Shown here piece after piece: positions 1 to 7,175 of a stretch of DNA of 10,627 bases. The position numbers were made by a program, and so were the translations under genes. The stretch lies in the NCBI GenBank assembly GCA_003024985.2, contig PXIH01S0002779.1; one strand, given 5' to 3'. This DNA comes from Euperipatoides rowelli. Its lineage: Eukaryota > Onychophora > Udeonychophora > Euonychophora > Peripatopsidae. Each line of letters starts with the position of its first letter. Position 1 is the first letter of the stretch. Under the pieces are notes generated by a model that saw only the letters and a list, made by a program, of their open reading frames with translations, was not told the origin of the DNA and made no database searches.

Positions 1-240
1 TTTCCAGTGGAATTTTTCTTTTTTAGTAATTATCTTTGAAAATCAATAATAAAAATTTTTAAAAATCCGTTACATTTGACCTTTAAGTTTTGTTTCAGTT
101 TTTGTGCACTGCTCCAGAATATATTTTCTGTGTTGTTTTAGCTTCTTCAGTCAAGTACACATTGCTGTACCGTACTTACAATCCATCAATGTTTAAATAG
201 TTTTTTTTTTTTTAATATTCAAATGTTATTATGATGTAAC

Positions 241-311
241 TTTCTCTTGGAACCCTAATGTTTTCCTCATGGTATCCCAGGGTTCCAGGAAACCCTATTT
301 GGAAAACACTG
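241..311 (-). mobile_element. Decayed hAT-like transposon terminus (fragment)
   Basis: The block contains two GGAACCCT-type stretches in opposite orientation (GGAACCCT at 250, AGGGTTCC at 279) and ends in GGAAAACACTG at 311. Read on the minus strand it begins CAGTGTTTTCC and runs into AGGGTTTCC. Many hAT elements start with CAGTG or CAGGG followed by a TTCTCAA-like stretch, so this resembles one terminus. I see no matching second end with an 8-bp target duplication in the window; the 8 bp after the end are ATCTTGAC. This is probably a relic. The family assignment is inference. Confidence 0.3.
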
Positions 312-676
312 ATCTTGACTATAAGAAGATTTACAATACCATTTGAGGAAAGCAGGTTTGATGGTAAACTAAATAAAAAGAGTAGCCATAATAGAAATTT
401 GGAGTTATAATACTTGTAGTTGTATAAGTTGAAAGAACATTTATATTGCTAATATTTCAAATTATTATTCTGAGAATTGAATTCTCTAGCACTTTAGCAT
501 TTCATTCAGCAATGTAGCATTATTCAAATTACATTTTGCATTAATTAGATTCAGTTTGAGAATATAAATTGGATTTAACTTGTTTATATATTCACTTAGC
601 CCTGTTGTCTAGAAAAATTATTAAGATGCTTCTGAGTTCTTTACCATGTGTTAAAATCTTGAAGTTTTATACAATG
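312..676. other. AT-rich spacer, no gene seen
   Basis: All frames are broken by frequent stops and no repeat or structured element stands out. If the minus-strand candidate exon at 677-882 is real, this stretch would hold its 3' untranslated region, but I did not find a convincing minus-strand AATAAA close to the stop codon. Confidence 0.5.
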
Positions 677-882
677 TTATAGACGAACAAACACATCATC
701 TATTACATCATCATCAACAGAACGACATTTGTTTCTTATCAATCTTAGAGTACATTCACTGAAAAGTGACAGTGAACTCTCATTTCCGGCAACATTTAAG
801 AAATAAAAACTGGTGTTGGACGCTTGGGAGTTGCCATGGCTTCCATATTGGTCACTGGGTTGATAAGTTACAGTTTCTTCTT
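677..882 (-). CDS. Candidate terminal coding exon, unknown protein (partial)
   Basis: This frame is hidden because it has no ATG. It stays open from about 979 down to a TAA at 677-679, 100 codons. The part below about 882 differs from its surroundings: it is visibly richer in G+C and uses a balanced set of residues, rich in Ser, Asn, Gln and Asp. Readable segments include TYQPSDQYGSHGNSQ, SFYFLNVAGNESSLSLF and CTLRLIRNKCRSVDDDVIDD, ending in VFVRL and the stop. A pyrimidine-rich minus-strand tract ending in AAAG at 883-886 could be the splice acceptor, leaving two bases of a split codon at the exon start. I recognise no domain. Upstream exons would lie to the right on the minus strand. A chance open frame remains possible, because 90-100-codon frames occur by chance in this much AT-rich sequence; the composition is the main argument for coding. 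Confidence 0.45.
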
Positions 883-982
883 CTTTATAATTATGATTAA
901 GAAATTCAGTGTAGAAGATAAAAAAATATCTTTGAAAGATAAAATGGAGATTAACGTGTTGATGCCTTATGATAATATCTCA

Positions 983-1168
983 CATTAAGCACAAGATGTC
1001 AATTACAAGTAAAAGAAAAGATGATGTCTACTATAGATTTGATCACTCTCTGATGCAGATATCGTAATAAATTTATTAAGGAAGTGCAATTTGCACGCAG
1101 TAGAGCAATAGGGTTAACTTATTTTTAAAACAATTGTCATTATTTTGTAATATTGTGAAAGCATCCTC
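983..1168. other. AT-rich spacer
   Basis: No coding frame or repeat is seen. A short palindromic GTGCAATTTGCAC lies at 1084-1096, with arms GTGCAA and TTGCAC; at this size it may be chance. Confidence 0.4.
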
Positions 1169-1300
1169 TTTTTTTTTTTTGAGGGGGGTAGGGGTTATTA
1201 ATTGATTATTCATCTCGAATATGTTTTTTTTTTTTTTTTTTAATCGTTTTAAAATTTCACCATCAAAATCAACTTGTTTCTAAAACGGAAAAAAAAAAAA
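1169..1300. repeat. Homopolymer-rich block with a T-run/A-run foldback
   Basis: A run of 12 T (1169-1180) is followed by a G-rich stretch, GAGGGGGGTAGGGG. A run of 18 T sits at 1224-1241 and a run of 12 A at 1289-1300. The bases just inside the T and A runs also match as inverted copies: CGTTTTA at 1245-1251 and TAAAACG at 1281-1287. The region could therefore fold with a loop of about 30 nt. It is either a decayed foldback element or coincidence helped by homopolymers. Confidence 0.35.
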
Positions 1301-1741
1301 TACACCCTGGACTCTGGTGATTGTCATTTCATTATTTACATTTCATTAACCAATAAAATGGCAAACCAATAAATATTGATTTTTTTTTTTTAAATAATAA
1401 TTTCAAGAGTTACTCTTCTGGCCTTTTTCTTCATTAAGAAAACACTAGAAAATGAAATGTAGATTTTGTTAATACATTTTATAGAATGATTTGAAATAAT
1501 ACAGTACCTTAAAAATAATAACCATAATTCTATTGTATAGAACAGATAAACTGTGACATTGTTAGTATCATAATTGTGCTAAATTATATTTTTTAAATTA
1601 AAAAAAAAAAATGTATATAAATGTAAAAATTTGATCTATTTCTATCCTTAGATTAAAGATTATTTGTATTTGTGCACTTGATAGAAAGAACGTTTTAAGA
1701 TTAAATGGGGTAAGCTTTATTATTATTTTATTTTGTTTTAG

Positions 1742-1846
1742 ATTCTATGGAAATACTTCAATTTATTGCTTCCACACTACAAAATACTGTTAGTCTTCCA
1801 TGGGAAATTTTAAAAACATTTATAGTATTATATAAAATCGAGATAG
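1742..1846 (+). CDS. Weak internal-exon candidate
   Basis: A T-rich tract ending in TTTTAG at 1741 looks like a splice acceptor. It is followed by an open frame starting with two bases of a split codon and reading SMEILQFIASTLQNTVSLPW and then EILKTF. GATAG followed by GTTAAT at 1847 could serve as a weak donor; the frame stops at 1849-1851. The peptide looks helix-forming and contains a Trp-Glu pair, but about 35 open codons arise often by chance at this base composition, and the opposite strand is also partly open. No family is recognised. Confidence 0.12.
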
Positions 1847-1851
1847 GTTAA

Positions 1852-2160
1852 TGTGGTCATAGATTATATTCCTTCATTAAAACATCTTGAAACTTGATTA
1901 CCAATAGATTCCTCCATATTATTCTGTATATTATGCTAGTAGTGTCTGAAGGTGGGCCAGATTCTTATTGGTGTCCATATCAATTGTGAATAAAGTCAAA
2001 TAGAATATTTCACATAAAAATAAACAGCAGAAAGTCATATTCCTATTTGGAAAATTATAGTATCTTGACATCAGCTGTGTTTCATGCGTAAAAAAAAAAA
2101 AAGGTGGGCTACAAGAGCAAAATACAATTTGATATTTTTACCAGTAAGAAATGCTATATT
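1852..2160. other. AT-rich spacer with a 13-A run
   Basis: No coding frame is seen. A run of 13 A at 2090-2102 follows CATGCGT and could be an old poly(A) tail or a slippage run; there is no clear target duplication around it. Confidence 0.4.
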
Positions 2161-2500
2161 AACCTAGGGATCCCTTATGTCCTGTTTTGACTGGGACTGT
2201 CCCGTTTTCAAAGATGCAGTCCTGGTGTTTCCAGAGAATGTGTCTGGACATATCTTGTTTTTCAAAAAATAGCTTATTTTTGCTACTTGAAGCACCAATT
2301 TATCTACTTTTTAGAATTAACCTAGCCATTAAACAAACACAAATATACACTGTGTATACAGTACAGTATATAACTATAAAATCCACATTTACATACTGGG
2401 GGAAATATAGAAATTTTCTGTGTGAATTGTTATATTTTCGTACTAATTTTTTGATGAAATTCTATGTGAAATGTGAGCATGCGCAGGAACATTAGTTGAG
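2161..2500 (+). repeat. Repeat-like block with GTCCC/GGGAC palindromes
   Basis: Two perfect short palindromes open the block: AGGGATCCCT (2166-2175) and GGGAC-T-GTCCC (2193-2203). Close sub-repeats follow (TGTCCTGTTTTGACTGGGAC beside TGTCCCGTTTTCAAAG, then GCAGTCCTGGTG). A 102-codon frame runs through 2187-2495, but its product is rich in Phe, Leu and Tyr with no recognisable domain, and the base pattern looks like a decayed repeat. The right edge is uncertain. I place it as an unclassified dispersed-repeat fragment; no second copy is in this window. Confidence 0.35.
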
Positions 2501-2578
2501 GGCATTCAATAGGCCTAAAATAGTTATCACTTCGACAATGAGAATTTGTAGATTTTCGCAAAATTAGCAATTCTTGAG

Positions 2579-2661
2579 AAATTTAAAGTGGTTTATCAAT
2601 GATTTTTATTTTAATTGATTTATGTTTAGTTTTACCTAAAAATATTTTAATTAATCAATTT
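2579..2661 (+). repeat. Left inverted-repeat arm
   Basis: This is the left partner of 3398-3477. The outermost 23 bases are identical to the reverse complement of the right arm; the inner 60 bases are roughly 75-80% alike with indels. Confidence 0.65.
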
Positions 2662-2731
2662 GGAAAATTTAAACTGAAACATAAAAATTTGCAAGTTTCT
2701 ATGTTGTTTACAAAAAATAAAATCTCTAAAA

Positions 2732-2749
2732 TGACGTCAATTTGACGTA
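2732..2749. promoter_or_regulatory. Palindrome containing a CRE-like TGACGTCA
   Basis: ACGTCAA-T-TTGACGT is a perfect inverted repeat at 2734-2748, and TGACGTCA at 2732-2739 matches the ATF/CREB full-site consensus. It sits 10 bp inside the possible Helitron-like 5' end and resembles the CGTCA...TGACG stems near 3621-3695. It may be structural rather than regulatory. Confidence 0.3.
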
Positions 2750-2817
2750 GCCAAAAAATAAAAACTCGGTGGTTTTGGGGCTGGAGGAAAATGCATATCT
2801 GTGATCCAGACGTTAGT
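2737..2817 (-). pseudogene. Short minus-strand open stretch, possible exon relic
   Basis: Read leftwards, this stretch gives WITDMHFPPAPKPPSFYFL and then ATSN before a TGA at 2737-2739. It is proline-rich and more GC-rich than its flanks. AG-type acceptors occur on the minus strand, the better one in TTTTCCTCCAG. Fewer than 30 codons are involved, so this is weak evidence for coding. It lies inside the inverted-repeat element. Confidence 0.15.
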
Positions 2818-3152
2818 CATTTCATTACGTTATTGTTTAGAAAAATATTCAACAAAAGTGTTATAAAGTTTTGAAGAAGGAAAAATAAGAACAGAGAAAA
2901 AAGTAACTTTCTTAGCATCAATATAAAATCCAAAAAATTTTGAGACAATTCTTGAGATTGAAGTCAATTCTAAGAAAACAAACAAAAAAAAAACTCCGGG
3001 AGGCTTTTATACGTTAGCTTATTAACTTTACGCGATAATGAGAACAAATTAACTATTGTTTCCAAAGTTTTTAATATTTCTTAAACATTCTTTAGAGATT
3101 ATATTTTTTAATGCAAACAAAAACTGTTACTTGTGTTTGTTTTGAGCTGCCT

Positions 3153-3350
3153 TTATAAAAACCACCGAATGCAAATAAAAAAAAAAATCGGGCTTTGAAA
3201 TTCTACATTCTGATTGGTCTGTGAAGAAAACGACAGTAGAAAACGGCTGTCTGGTCTGACAACCATACCACTATTACTGGAGTCCACGCAAGATTTTTCA
3301 GGCAAAATTATAGACGTGCCGTCAACGTAGAGATTTATATTTTGATACAT
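3153..3350 (-). CDS. Open frame inside the inverted-repeat element, function unknown
   Basis: This is a 65-codon frame. Its first 50 residues look protein-like, with segments NINLYVDGTSIILPEKSCVD, SGMVVRPDSRFLLSFSSQ and NQNVEFQSP; the tail (IFFFICIRWFL) comes from a run of T and is probably not coding. A possible acceptor, TTTTAAG, lies just upstream of the ATG on the minus strand. No domain is recognised. The stretch also carries CCAATCAG on the minus strand (3210-3217), a strong NF-Y-type box, so it could instead be promoter-like DNA. It might be a captured exon or transposase remnant. Confidence 0.22.
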   Translation of the reverse strand: MYQNINLYVDGTSIILPEKSCVDSSNSGMVVRPDSRFLLSFSSQTNQNVEFQSPIFFFICIRWFL

Positions 3351-3397
3351 ATTGGCTTAAAAGCAGAATCTTGATGTATTTATGGACCGAATATAAC

Positions 3398-3477
3398 AAA
3401 TTGATTAATTAATTTTTTACAAAAATACACATAAATCAATGAAGTTGAAATAGGCATTGATAAACCACTTTAAATTT
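3398..3477 (-). repeat. Right inverted-repeat arm
   Basis: This is the right partner of 2579-2661. It ends in CCACTTTAAATTT, the reverse complement of the left end. The two arms diverge only in their inner half. Confidence 0.65.
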
Positions 3478-3620
3478 TTATAATATAAAGTGAAATTAAT
3501 CTAACTATATTAAAAGGCAAGTTGGTCATGATGTCTGTCATGCTGCTCGGCCATCTTCAGCGAGCTGATGACGTCTAAAGTTGTTTTCGTTCTATTTTCT
3601 GTCCATAGATGTCGCTGTAT

Positions 3621-3636
3621 CCGTCATTTTTGACGG
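3621..3636 (+). repeat. First CCGTCA...TGACGG hairpin
   Basis: CCGTCA, a TTTT loop and TGACGG form a 6-bp stem, followed by CCTTTTAAGTATAG. It is a diverged copy of the hairpin at 3675-3695 with the same trailing sequence, which implies duplication of an element end. Confidence 0.6.
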
Positions 3637-3674
3637 CCTTTTAAGTATAGCAAGCTAAGAAGAAAGAAATTAAT

Positions 3675-3706
3675 GCCCGTCATTTTTTGACGGGCTTTTA
3701 AACTAG
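3675..3706 (+). mobile_element. Helitron-like 3' terminus: hairpin plus CTAG
   Basis: GCCCGTCA (3675-3682), a five-T loop and TGACGGGC (3688-3695) form a perfect 8-bp GC-rich stem. Seven bases later comes CTAG (3703-3706), followed by T. Helitron rolling-circle transposons end in a short hairpin a few bases before CTRR and insert between A and T, and all these features fit. In a bacterium this would read as an intrinsic terminator, but the surroundings are eukaryotic. A possible 5' partner is ATCTCTAAAA, with TC at 2723, giving about 984 bp. No Rep/helicase coding is present, so the element would be non-autonomous. Confidence 0.45.
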
Positions 3707-3710
3707 TTAA

Positions 3711-4717
3711 ATAATAAAACAAATATCTGAAACTTTTAATTGATTATGTGGTATCATTTTATTTGATTTATTTATATAATATATGTCTTAAAAATAACAC
3801 CTTAGCACTTCGGGATGTAATACACATATTTTCCTCCAGGGATGTCCACATATAAAACTTACAAATAAATTTGGTACTAAATTGAATATTTTCACAGTAA
3901 AATATAGAGATTTGTAAGTTATGTTTTCAATAATGATAAAATGCAGCACAAGTTTGGGATTGCAGAACAAAATTGTTAGCTTTCTTTTGTATTGCTTGGT
4001 CAAAGACAGGCTACAGTATGTTCAAACAGGTTCAACTTGTTTTTCAAAATCAGTTGCCCAAAAATAAGACAGTTTTAATAATAAAATGTGTCACCACTGT
4101 TTCAGAAATAAGGTTACATAACTTATTATTACTAATGTAACTTTTCATAAATTTGGCCTTGCAGAAAGCTATTTATCAGAGGGCTACTCCTGTGCCTCTT
4201 TTCTTTTAACTGGGTTGGTCATATAATCATGAACTTTGTAGTGTGGAAACAGTTATCTGTCCATATTCTGAAAACGATTTCCTAATTTATCTAAAACAGA
4301 AAGTGGTATCAGTTGTATGTATTAAGATTGCTTGAAAATAGTGGTCCAATACATTACTGGGATAATTTACTTGTATTGTTTTAGTTTAAATTTATAAAAA
4401 CTATTTCAGTTATTTTATTAAAGAAAGATTAACTTGATGGATGGTTACAATTAAACTACTGTAGACAGTCATGCCAAATGACCAAAGTAAAAGTTATTTT
4501 TGTTACGTCAAATTTGTATTTGAAAATAAAAAGTGATCTATCTGTATTATTTCCTGACTTAGCCAATTTTGTTGCCTCAATGTTTACCACTCTATGTTTT
4601 ATGTGTAGTCAGTAATAGTATTCCCATAAGCAGTCAATTGAATATTGTAGTCAGAAGGTGTGAGATATTTATTTTTTTCTGACTAGATGATTGTACATGT
4701 ATTTTTATGAGAAAACA
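3711..4717. other. AT-rich spacer, no firm gene
   Basis: Nothing here is clearly coding. A good-looking splice acceptor, TTTGGCCTTGCAG, ends at 4165. It is followed by either a 14-codon frame ending in TAA or, one base on, a hydrophobic frame of about 40 codons ending near 4283. Both are short and T-rich, so I do not call an exon. The minus-strand frame at 3788-4003 looks like chance. Confidence 0.4.
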
Positions 4718-4752
4718 TTTTTTTTTTTTTTTTGTTGTTTGTTGTTTGTTTA
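4718..4752. repeat. T16 run followed by GTTGTTT microsatellite
   Basis: Sixteen T (4718-4733) run into GTTGTTTGTTGTTTGTTT. This is simple-sequence DNA, possibly the tail of a retroposed copy read from the other strand, with no recognisable element beside it. Confidence 0.6.
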
Positions 4753-5384
4753 TTCATATAAATATAGTTATTTCTATAATGGGCTTTTCCATTCTTTGTG
4801 AGATAAAAAAAAAAGACCCTATTTCTTCTGCAAGTATTTTTCCATTGTGAAGTAACTTCCATATGACTTTATTTTTCTAATATTAGAATTTATATTTCGA
4901 TTGGTTAGGAAAGATTGAAGTAATTTTAAACCACTAGGTTGAGTATATTTCTAATTAAAATTACTATTTATTTTTGACAAATTGAAAGTCTCTCCAGTGA
5001 TATAGTTTTTTTAACTTTTTTAATTTAAAACGGTAAGAGAAAAATGCCCAAATTTAGAAATGGATAATCAGTTTTGACTTTTCTTATTCATATACCCTTT
5101 TAGAGCATGAAGAATGAGAAAATATATATCGGTGAGTTACTGCAACGTGATAAGTTTATCATTCTACCAATGATCCAACAAAATAATTTTTGACCCTTTG
5201 TTTAAATTGGCAAAGATTTTGTAATCATCTTTTAAAGTTCTATATTATTTATTCACATGATTTATGACGGTAATGATCTAGGATTTGTCAGGAGAATGAG
5301 GGATTGGATACTGTTACTTAGGCCTAGATTTGAAGATGCTTTGATTTCATTTACATTATTAAAAAGAAACATTGAAATGTGCAT
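4753..5384. other. AT-rich spacer
   Basis: No coding frame, repeat pair or notable structure is seen. An inverted CCAAT (ATTGG) lies at 4901-4905 without other promoter features. Confidence 0.45.
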
Positions 5385-5441
5385 TTAAGTGATACATAAC
5401 AAGTGAAATTTTTTATGCATGCAAATTGAGTCGGAGCTCAC

Positions 5442-5576
5442 TTGTACAATAACTCGCTGATAAATGTTTCTTCTATCTCGATAAACTACAAAATTCACAT
5501 GAATAAGAAAGTCTGAGAACAGAAGAGACAAAACTGACTCTCTCTCTGCTTCTGAACAACGTTTTTCTTCCTGCAT
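5442..5576 (-). CDS. Candidate first coding exon, leftward
   Basis: An ATG at 5574-5576 opens a frame beginning MQEEKRCSEAERESVLSLL and running through FLIHVNFVVYRDRRNIYQR. A good splice donor, GTGAGC, follows CAA at 5442, so the exon would be exactly 45 codons in phase 0. The frame continues to a stop near 5385. The composition is charged and clearly less AT-biased than the flanks, and a CCAAT box lies about 25 bp upstream of the ATG. No family is recognised. The alternatives are untranslated sequence or chance. Confidence 0.28.
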
Positions 5577-5756
5577 TGAATTACAGAAGGCGTGTTAGCC
5601 AATAGCTAATTATTTGATATTTTTTCGTTCGTCATTAGCTCACAAACTCAACGAGATCGTTCGTCATTGTTTTAGTTAGGGTAATCTCGTGCATTTCGTT
5701 ACTAACTTTTTTACCCTGCTTGAGAGGTGGGTAACTTTGTGAGGTTTGGTTTCATA
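5577..5756. promoter_or_regulatory. Possible bidirectional promoter or CpG-richer island
   Basis: This 180-bp gap separates two divergent candidate start codons. It holds a CCAAT box (5599-5603, AGCCAATAG), two copies of ATCGTTCGTCATT-like sequence (TTCGTTCGTCATT near 5623 and ATCGTTCGTCATT at 5657-5669), several CG dinucleotides in an otherwise CG-poor window, and a TTACCC...GGGTAA inverted repeat near 5711-5733. NF-Y sites are frequent in divergent promoters. No transcription start can be shown from sequence. Confidence 0.25.
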
Positions 5757-5831
5757 ATGGCCGACAAAAAAAGTTATCATTGCTTCAACTTGGATTTATT
5801 AAAGCGATTGGAATTGTTATATAAAAACCGA
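5757..5831 (+). CDS. Candidate first coding exon, rightward
   Basis: The ATG lies in ATAATGGCC, a good start context, and the frame reads MADKKSYHCFNLDLLKRLEL and then LYKN before a possible donor, GTGAAT, at 5832. If unspliced it stops at 5847-5849 after 30 codons. The peptide would form an amphipathic Leu/Lys helix. ATGGCC also resembles the YY1-type motif often found over start codons. No family is recognised and no second exon could be assigned downstream. Confidence 0.22.
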
Positions 5832-5849
5832 GTGAATACAATATCTTAG

Positions 5850-6403
5850 ATGATTGGGGTAGCAATAATTTTTCATTTTTAACATCTTCAATCGTAATAA
5901 TGAATTTTAAATACATTTTTTTTTGGGGGGAAATACATCGATTTTCAATATCCCCGTAAGTAAGGCTGCTCACAAGTCTTTACCTGAAAGGATTAATGCA
6001 GTAATTTGAAATGCTAATCTTTGTAAAATAGTCTTCAATACAAAGTTTTTTTTTTTTTTCATTTTATTAATAACTTAGAATTTCATCTTCAATTGCATCA
6101 AAATTATTGTTGCATAAAAGCATACCTATTTTTTTATGATCGAGTACTTTGCTACTCAAAAAGGGCTAACTTTATCGTTTGTCTATAAAATTAAATGTTC
6201 ACGTGACCAGGTATAAACCAAATTAACGAAATGCACTGAAAAAATCTTATGACGAACATGCCTAGAATTAATTAAAAATTTAAAGGAAAAAAATAATTTC
6301 CTTGATTTTCATTAACTGTAAAATTGTGATTTTCAAAAAAGTTACATAACTTGACTCTGATTTTTTGTAAAATTTACCATGATAAAATACAGTCTTACTG
6401 TCG
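5850..6403. other. AT-rich spacer with a weak inverted match to 5657-5710
   Basis: Around 6220-6257 the minus strand carries GTTCGTCAT and then GTGCATTTCGTTA. The same two words occur in the same order on the plus strand near 5660-5702. This may mark the arms of a decayed element of about 0.6 kb. No coding frame is apparent. Confidence 0.3.
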
Positions 6404-6482
6404 ACTTTTAAAGTAAATTTTACTCTCAAAATTATTAAAATTTACTTTTAAAGTAAATTTTACTCTCAAAATTATTAAAATT
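6404..6482. repeat. Two tandem copies of a 40-bp unit, with a 27-bp palindrome
   Basis: The unit beginning ACTTTTAAAGTAAATTTTAC at 6404 repeats at 6444 with no visible mismatch over the 39 shared bases, so the duplication is recent. Across the junction, 6436-6448 and 6450-6462 form a perfect inverted repeat with 13-bp arms around a single T (TAAAATTTACTTT and its complement). Confidence 0.85.
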
Positions 6483-6495
6483 GTCGTTCGGGCTT

Positions 6496-6535
6496 GGTCG
6501 AGTTGATGACCAACTCGATCTTCCAGCGTCGCTGG
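6496..6535. repeat. Two adjacent GC-rich foldbacks
   Basis: GGTCGAGTTG (6496-6505) pairs with CAACTCGATC (6511-6520) around ATGAC, ten pairs with one G-T. CCAGCG (6523-6528) and CGCTGG (6530-6535) flank a single T and are followed by TTTTA. In an AT-rich setting two such stems 2 bp apart look like the end of a transposable element; no CTRR follows, so a Helitron end is not supported here. Confidence 0.6.
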
Positions 6536-6680
6536 TTTTAGTCAGTAAAAAGCCATTTTTCTTAAGAGGATTGATGTGAGTTGATGTTTACGAGTAATGA
6601 TAAGTTCATAACTACAATTAGTGTCAATTTATTTAAAAAAGAAATATTAAAATTGATACATCTCTGTCTGTCTGTCTATA

Positions 6681-7175
6681 GCTTTGTCATAGACCAGAGC
6701 ATTGATTTGAGTTGTATTTTAGTTCCTTAAAATATGCAACACAAATCAAACGACTCAAATTGAGTATTAAATTTCCATAGGAATACATTGAAATGTAATA
6801 GGTTGGTTCCTGTACTACATGCATTTTCTTTTTTTTTTTTTACTGTACTGTATAAAAGAAACCAATTTTTATTTTATGGCTGTAAAAAAAATGTTTATAT
6901 TAACATTTTATGTTTGTTAATAATCTTCATGAAAAAAATTGATTTTAATAAAGTTATTTTAGATTGACACTTGGCACAAAATAAATCAAAATTACAGTAA
7001 TGGGATTTTTTTTTTTTAATTATTTCACTATTACAAATGACTCGATGATGAAAAATCGACTCAAAATGAAAAAATAGTCTTTATTTACTGACGACTCAAT
7101 GATGAAATGACTCAAATTGAAGCGACTCAAGTCGAAACGACTATAACCGTGGCTCTGGTGATGCTTTGTTCATCT
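6681..7175. mobile_element. Possible small inverted-repeat element with flanking direct repeats
   Basis: ACCAGAGC (6693-6700) is inverted as GCTCTGGT (7152-7159). Just inside these, an ACTCAA(A/G)TC-like stretch occurs on both sides. Just outside, GCTTTGTCAT (6681-6690) is matched in direct orientation by GCTTTGTTCAT (7163-7173), like a target duplication with one indel. The match lengths are modest, so this is a hypothesis. No transposase frame lies inside. Confidence 0.3.
7038..7143. repeat. Irregular array of (C/T)GACTCAA motifs
   Basis: Variants of CGACTCAA begin at 7038, 7057, 7092, 7108, 7123 and 7138. Spacing is 15-19 bp apart from one 35-bp gap that could hide a decayed unit. The units are typically CGACTCAAnnTGAAA. 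TGACTCA at 7108 is also a consensus AP-1 site. A further copy (CGACTCAAATTGAGT) lies at 6751 and an inverted one at 6706-6714. It is probably a decayed minisatellite inside an element; regulatory meaning is unproven. Confidence 0.55.

Larger units (their letters stand above)
2579..3477. mobile_element. Element bounded by ~80-bp inverted repeats
   Basis: The left arm 2579-2661 and the right arm 3398-3477 are reverse complements. The outer 23 bases match perfectly (2579-2601 against 3455-3477, read AAATTTAAAGTGGTTTATCA and on), and the rest matches with small gaps, including ATTGATTTATG and TTAATTAATCAATTT. This is the signature of a foldback or MITE-like DNA transposon of about 0.9 kb. The interior has no intact transposase. 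Short minus-strand open stretches at 2737-2830 and 3153-3350 could be transposase relics or captured exons. I see no clear direct target duplication outside the arms, so the true edges may differ. The Helitron-like hairpins at 3621-3706 lie just outside the right arm. Confidence 0.6.

Noticed and set aside
735-775. SOCS/BC-box-like reading of the SLFSECTLRLIR segment in the 677-882 candidate exon
   Set aside because: The Cys-to-Ile-Arg spacing is one residue too long and no cullin-box proline motif follows.
3517-3555. Minus-strand ATG in GAAGATGGCC as a gene start
   Set aside because: The frame stops after 14 codons with no GT donor before the stop; the word may be only a YY1-like motif.
3675-3702. 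Bacterial-type intrinsic terminator (GC stem plus T run)
   Set aside because: The whole window lacks prokaryotic genes; a hairpin with CTAG seven bases later fits a Helitron end better.
3788-4003. 71-codon minus-strand frame
   Set aside because: No splice or promoter context, and no protein-like composition beyond chance.
4029-4042. GGTTCAACTTG as a tRNA B-box, and AGCCCAGTGG near 9122 as an A-box
   Set aside because: No cloverleaf arms or correctly spaced partner box; the second repeat copy does not keep the A-box-like word.
4153-4283. Terminal exon after the strong-looking acceptor ending at 4165
   Set aside because: Both possible frames are short, T-rich and without recognisable residues; one good acceptor alone is common by chance.
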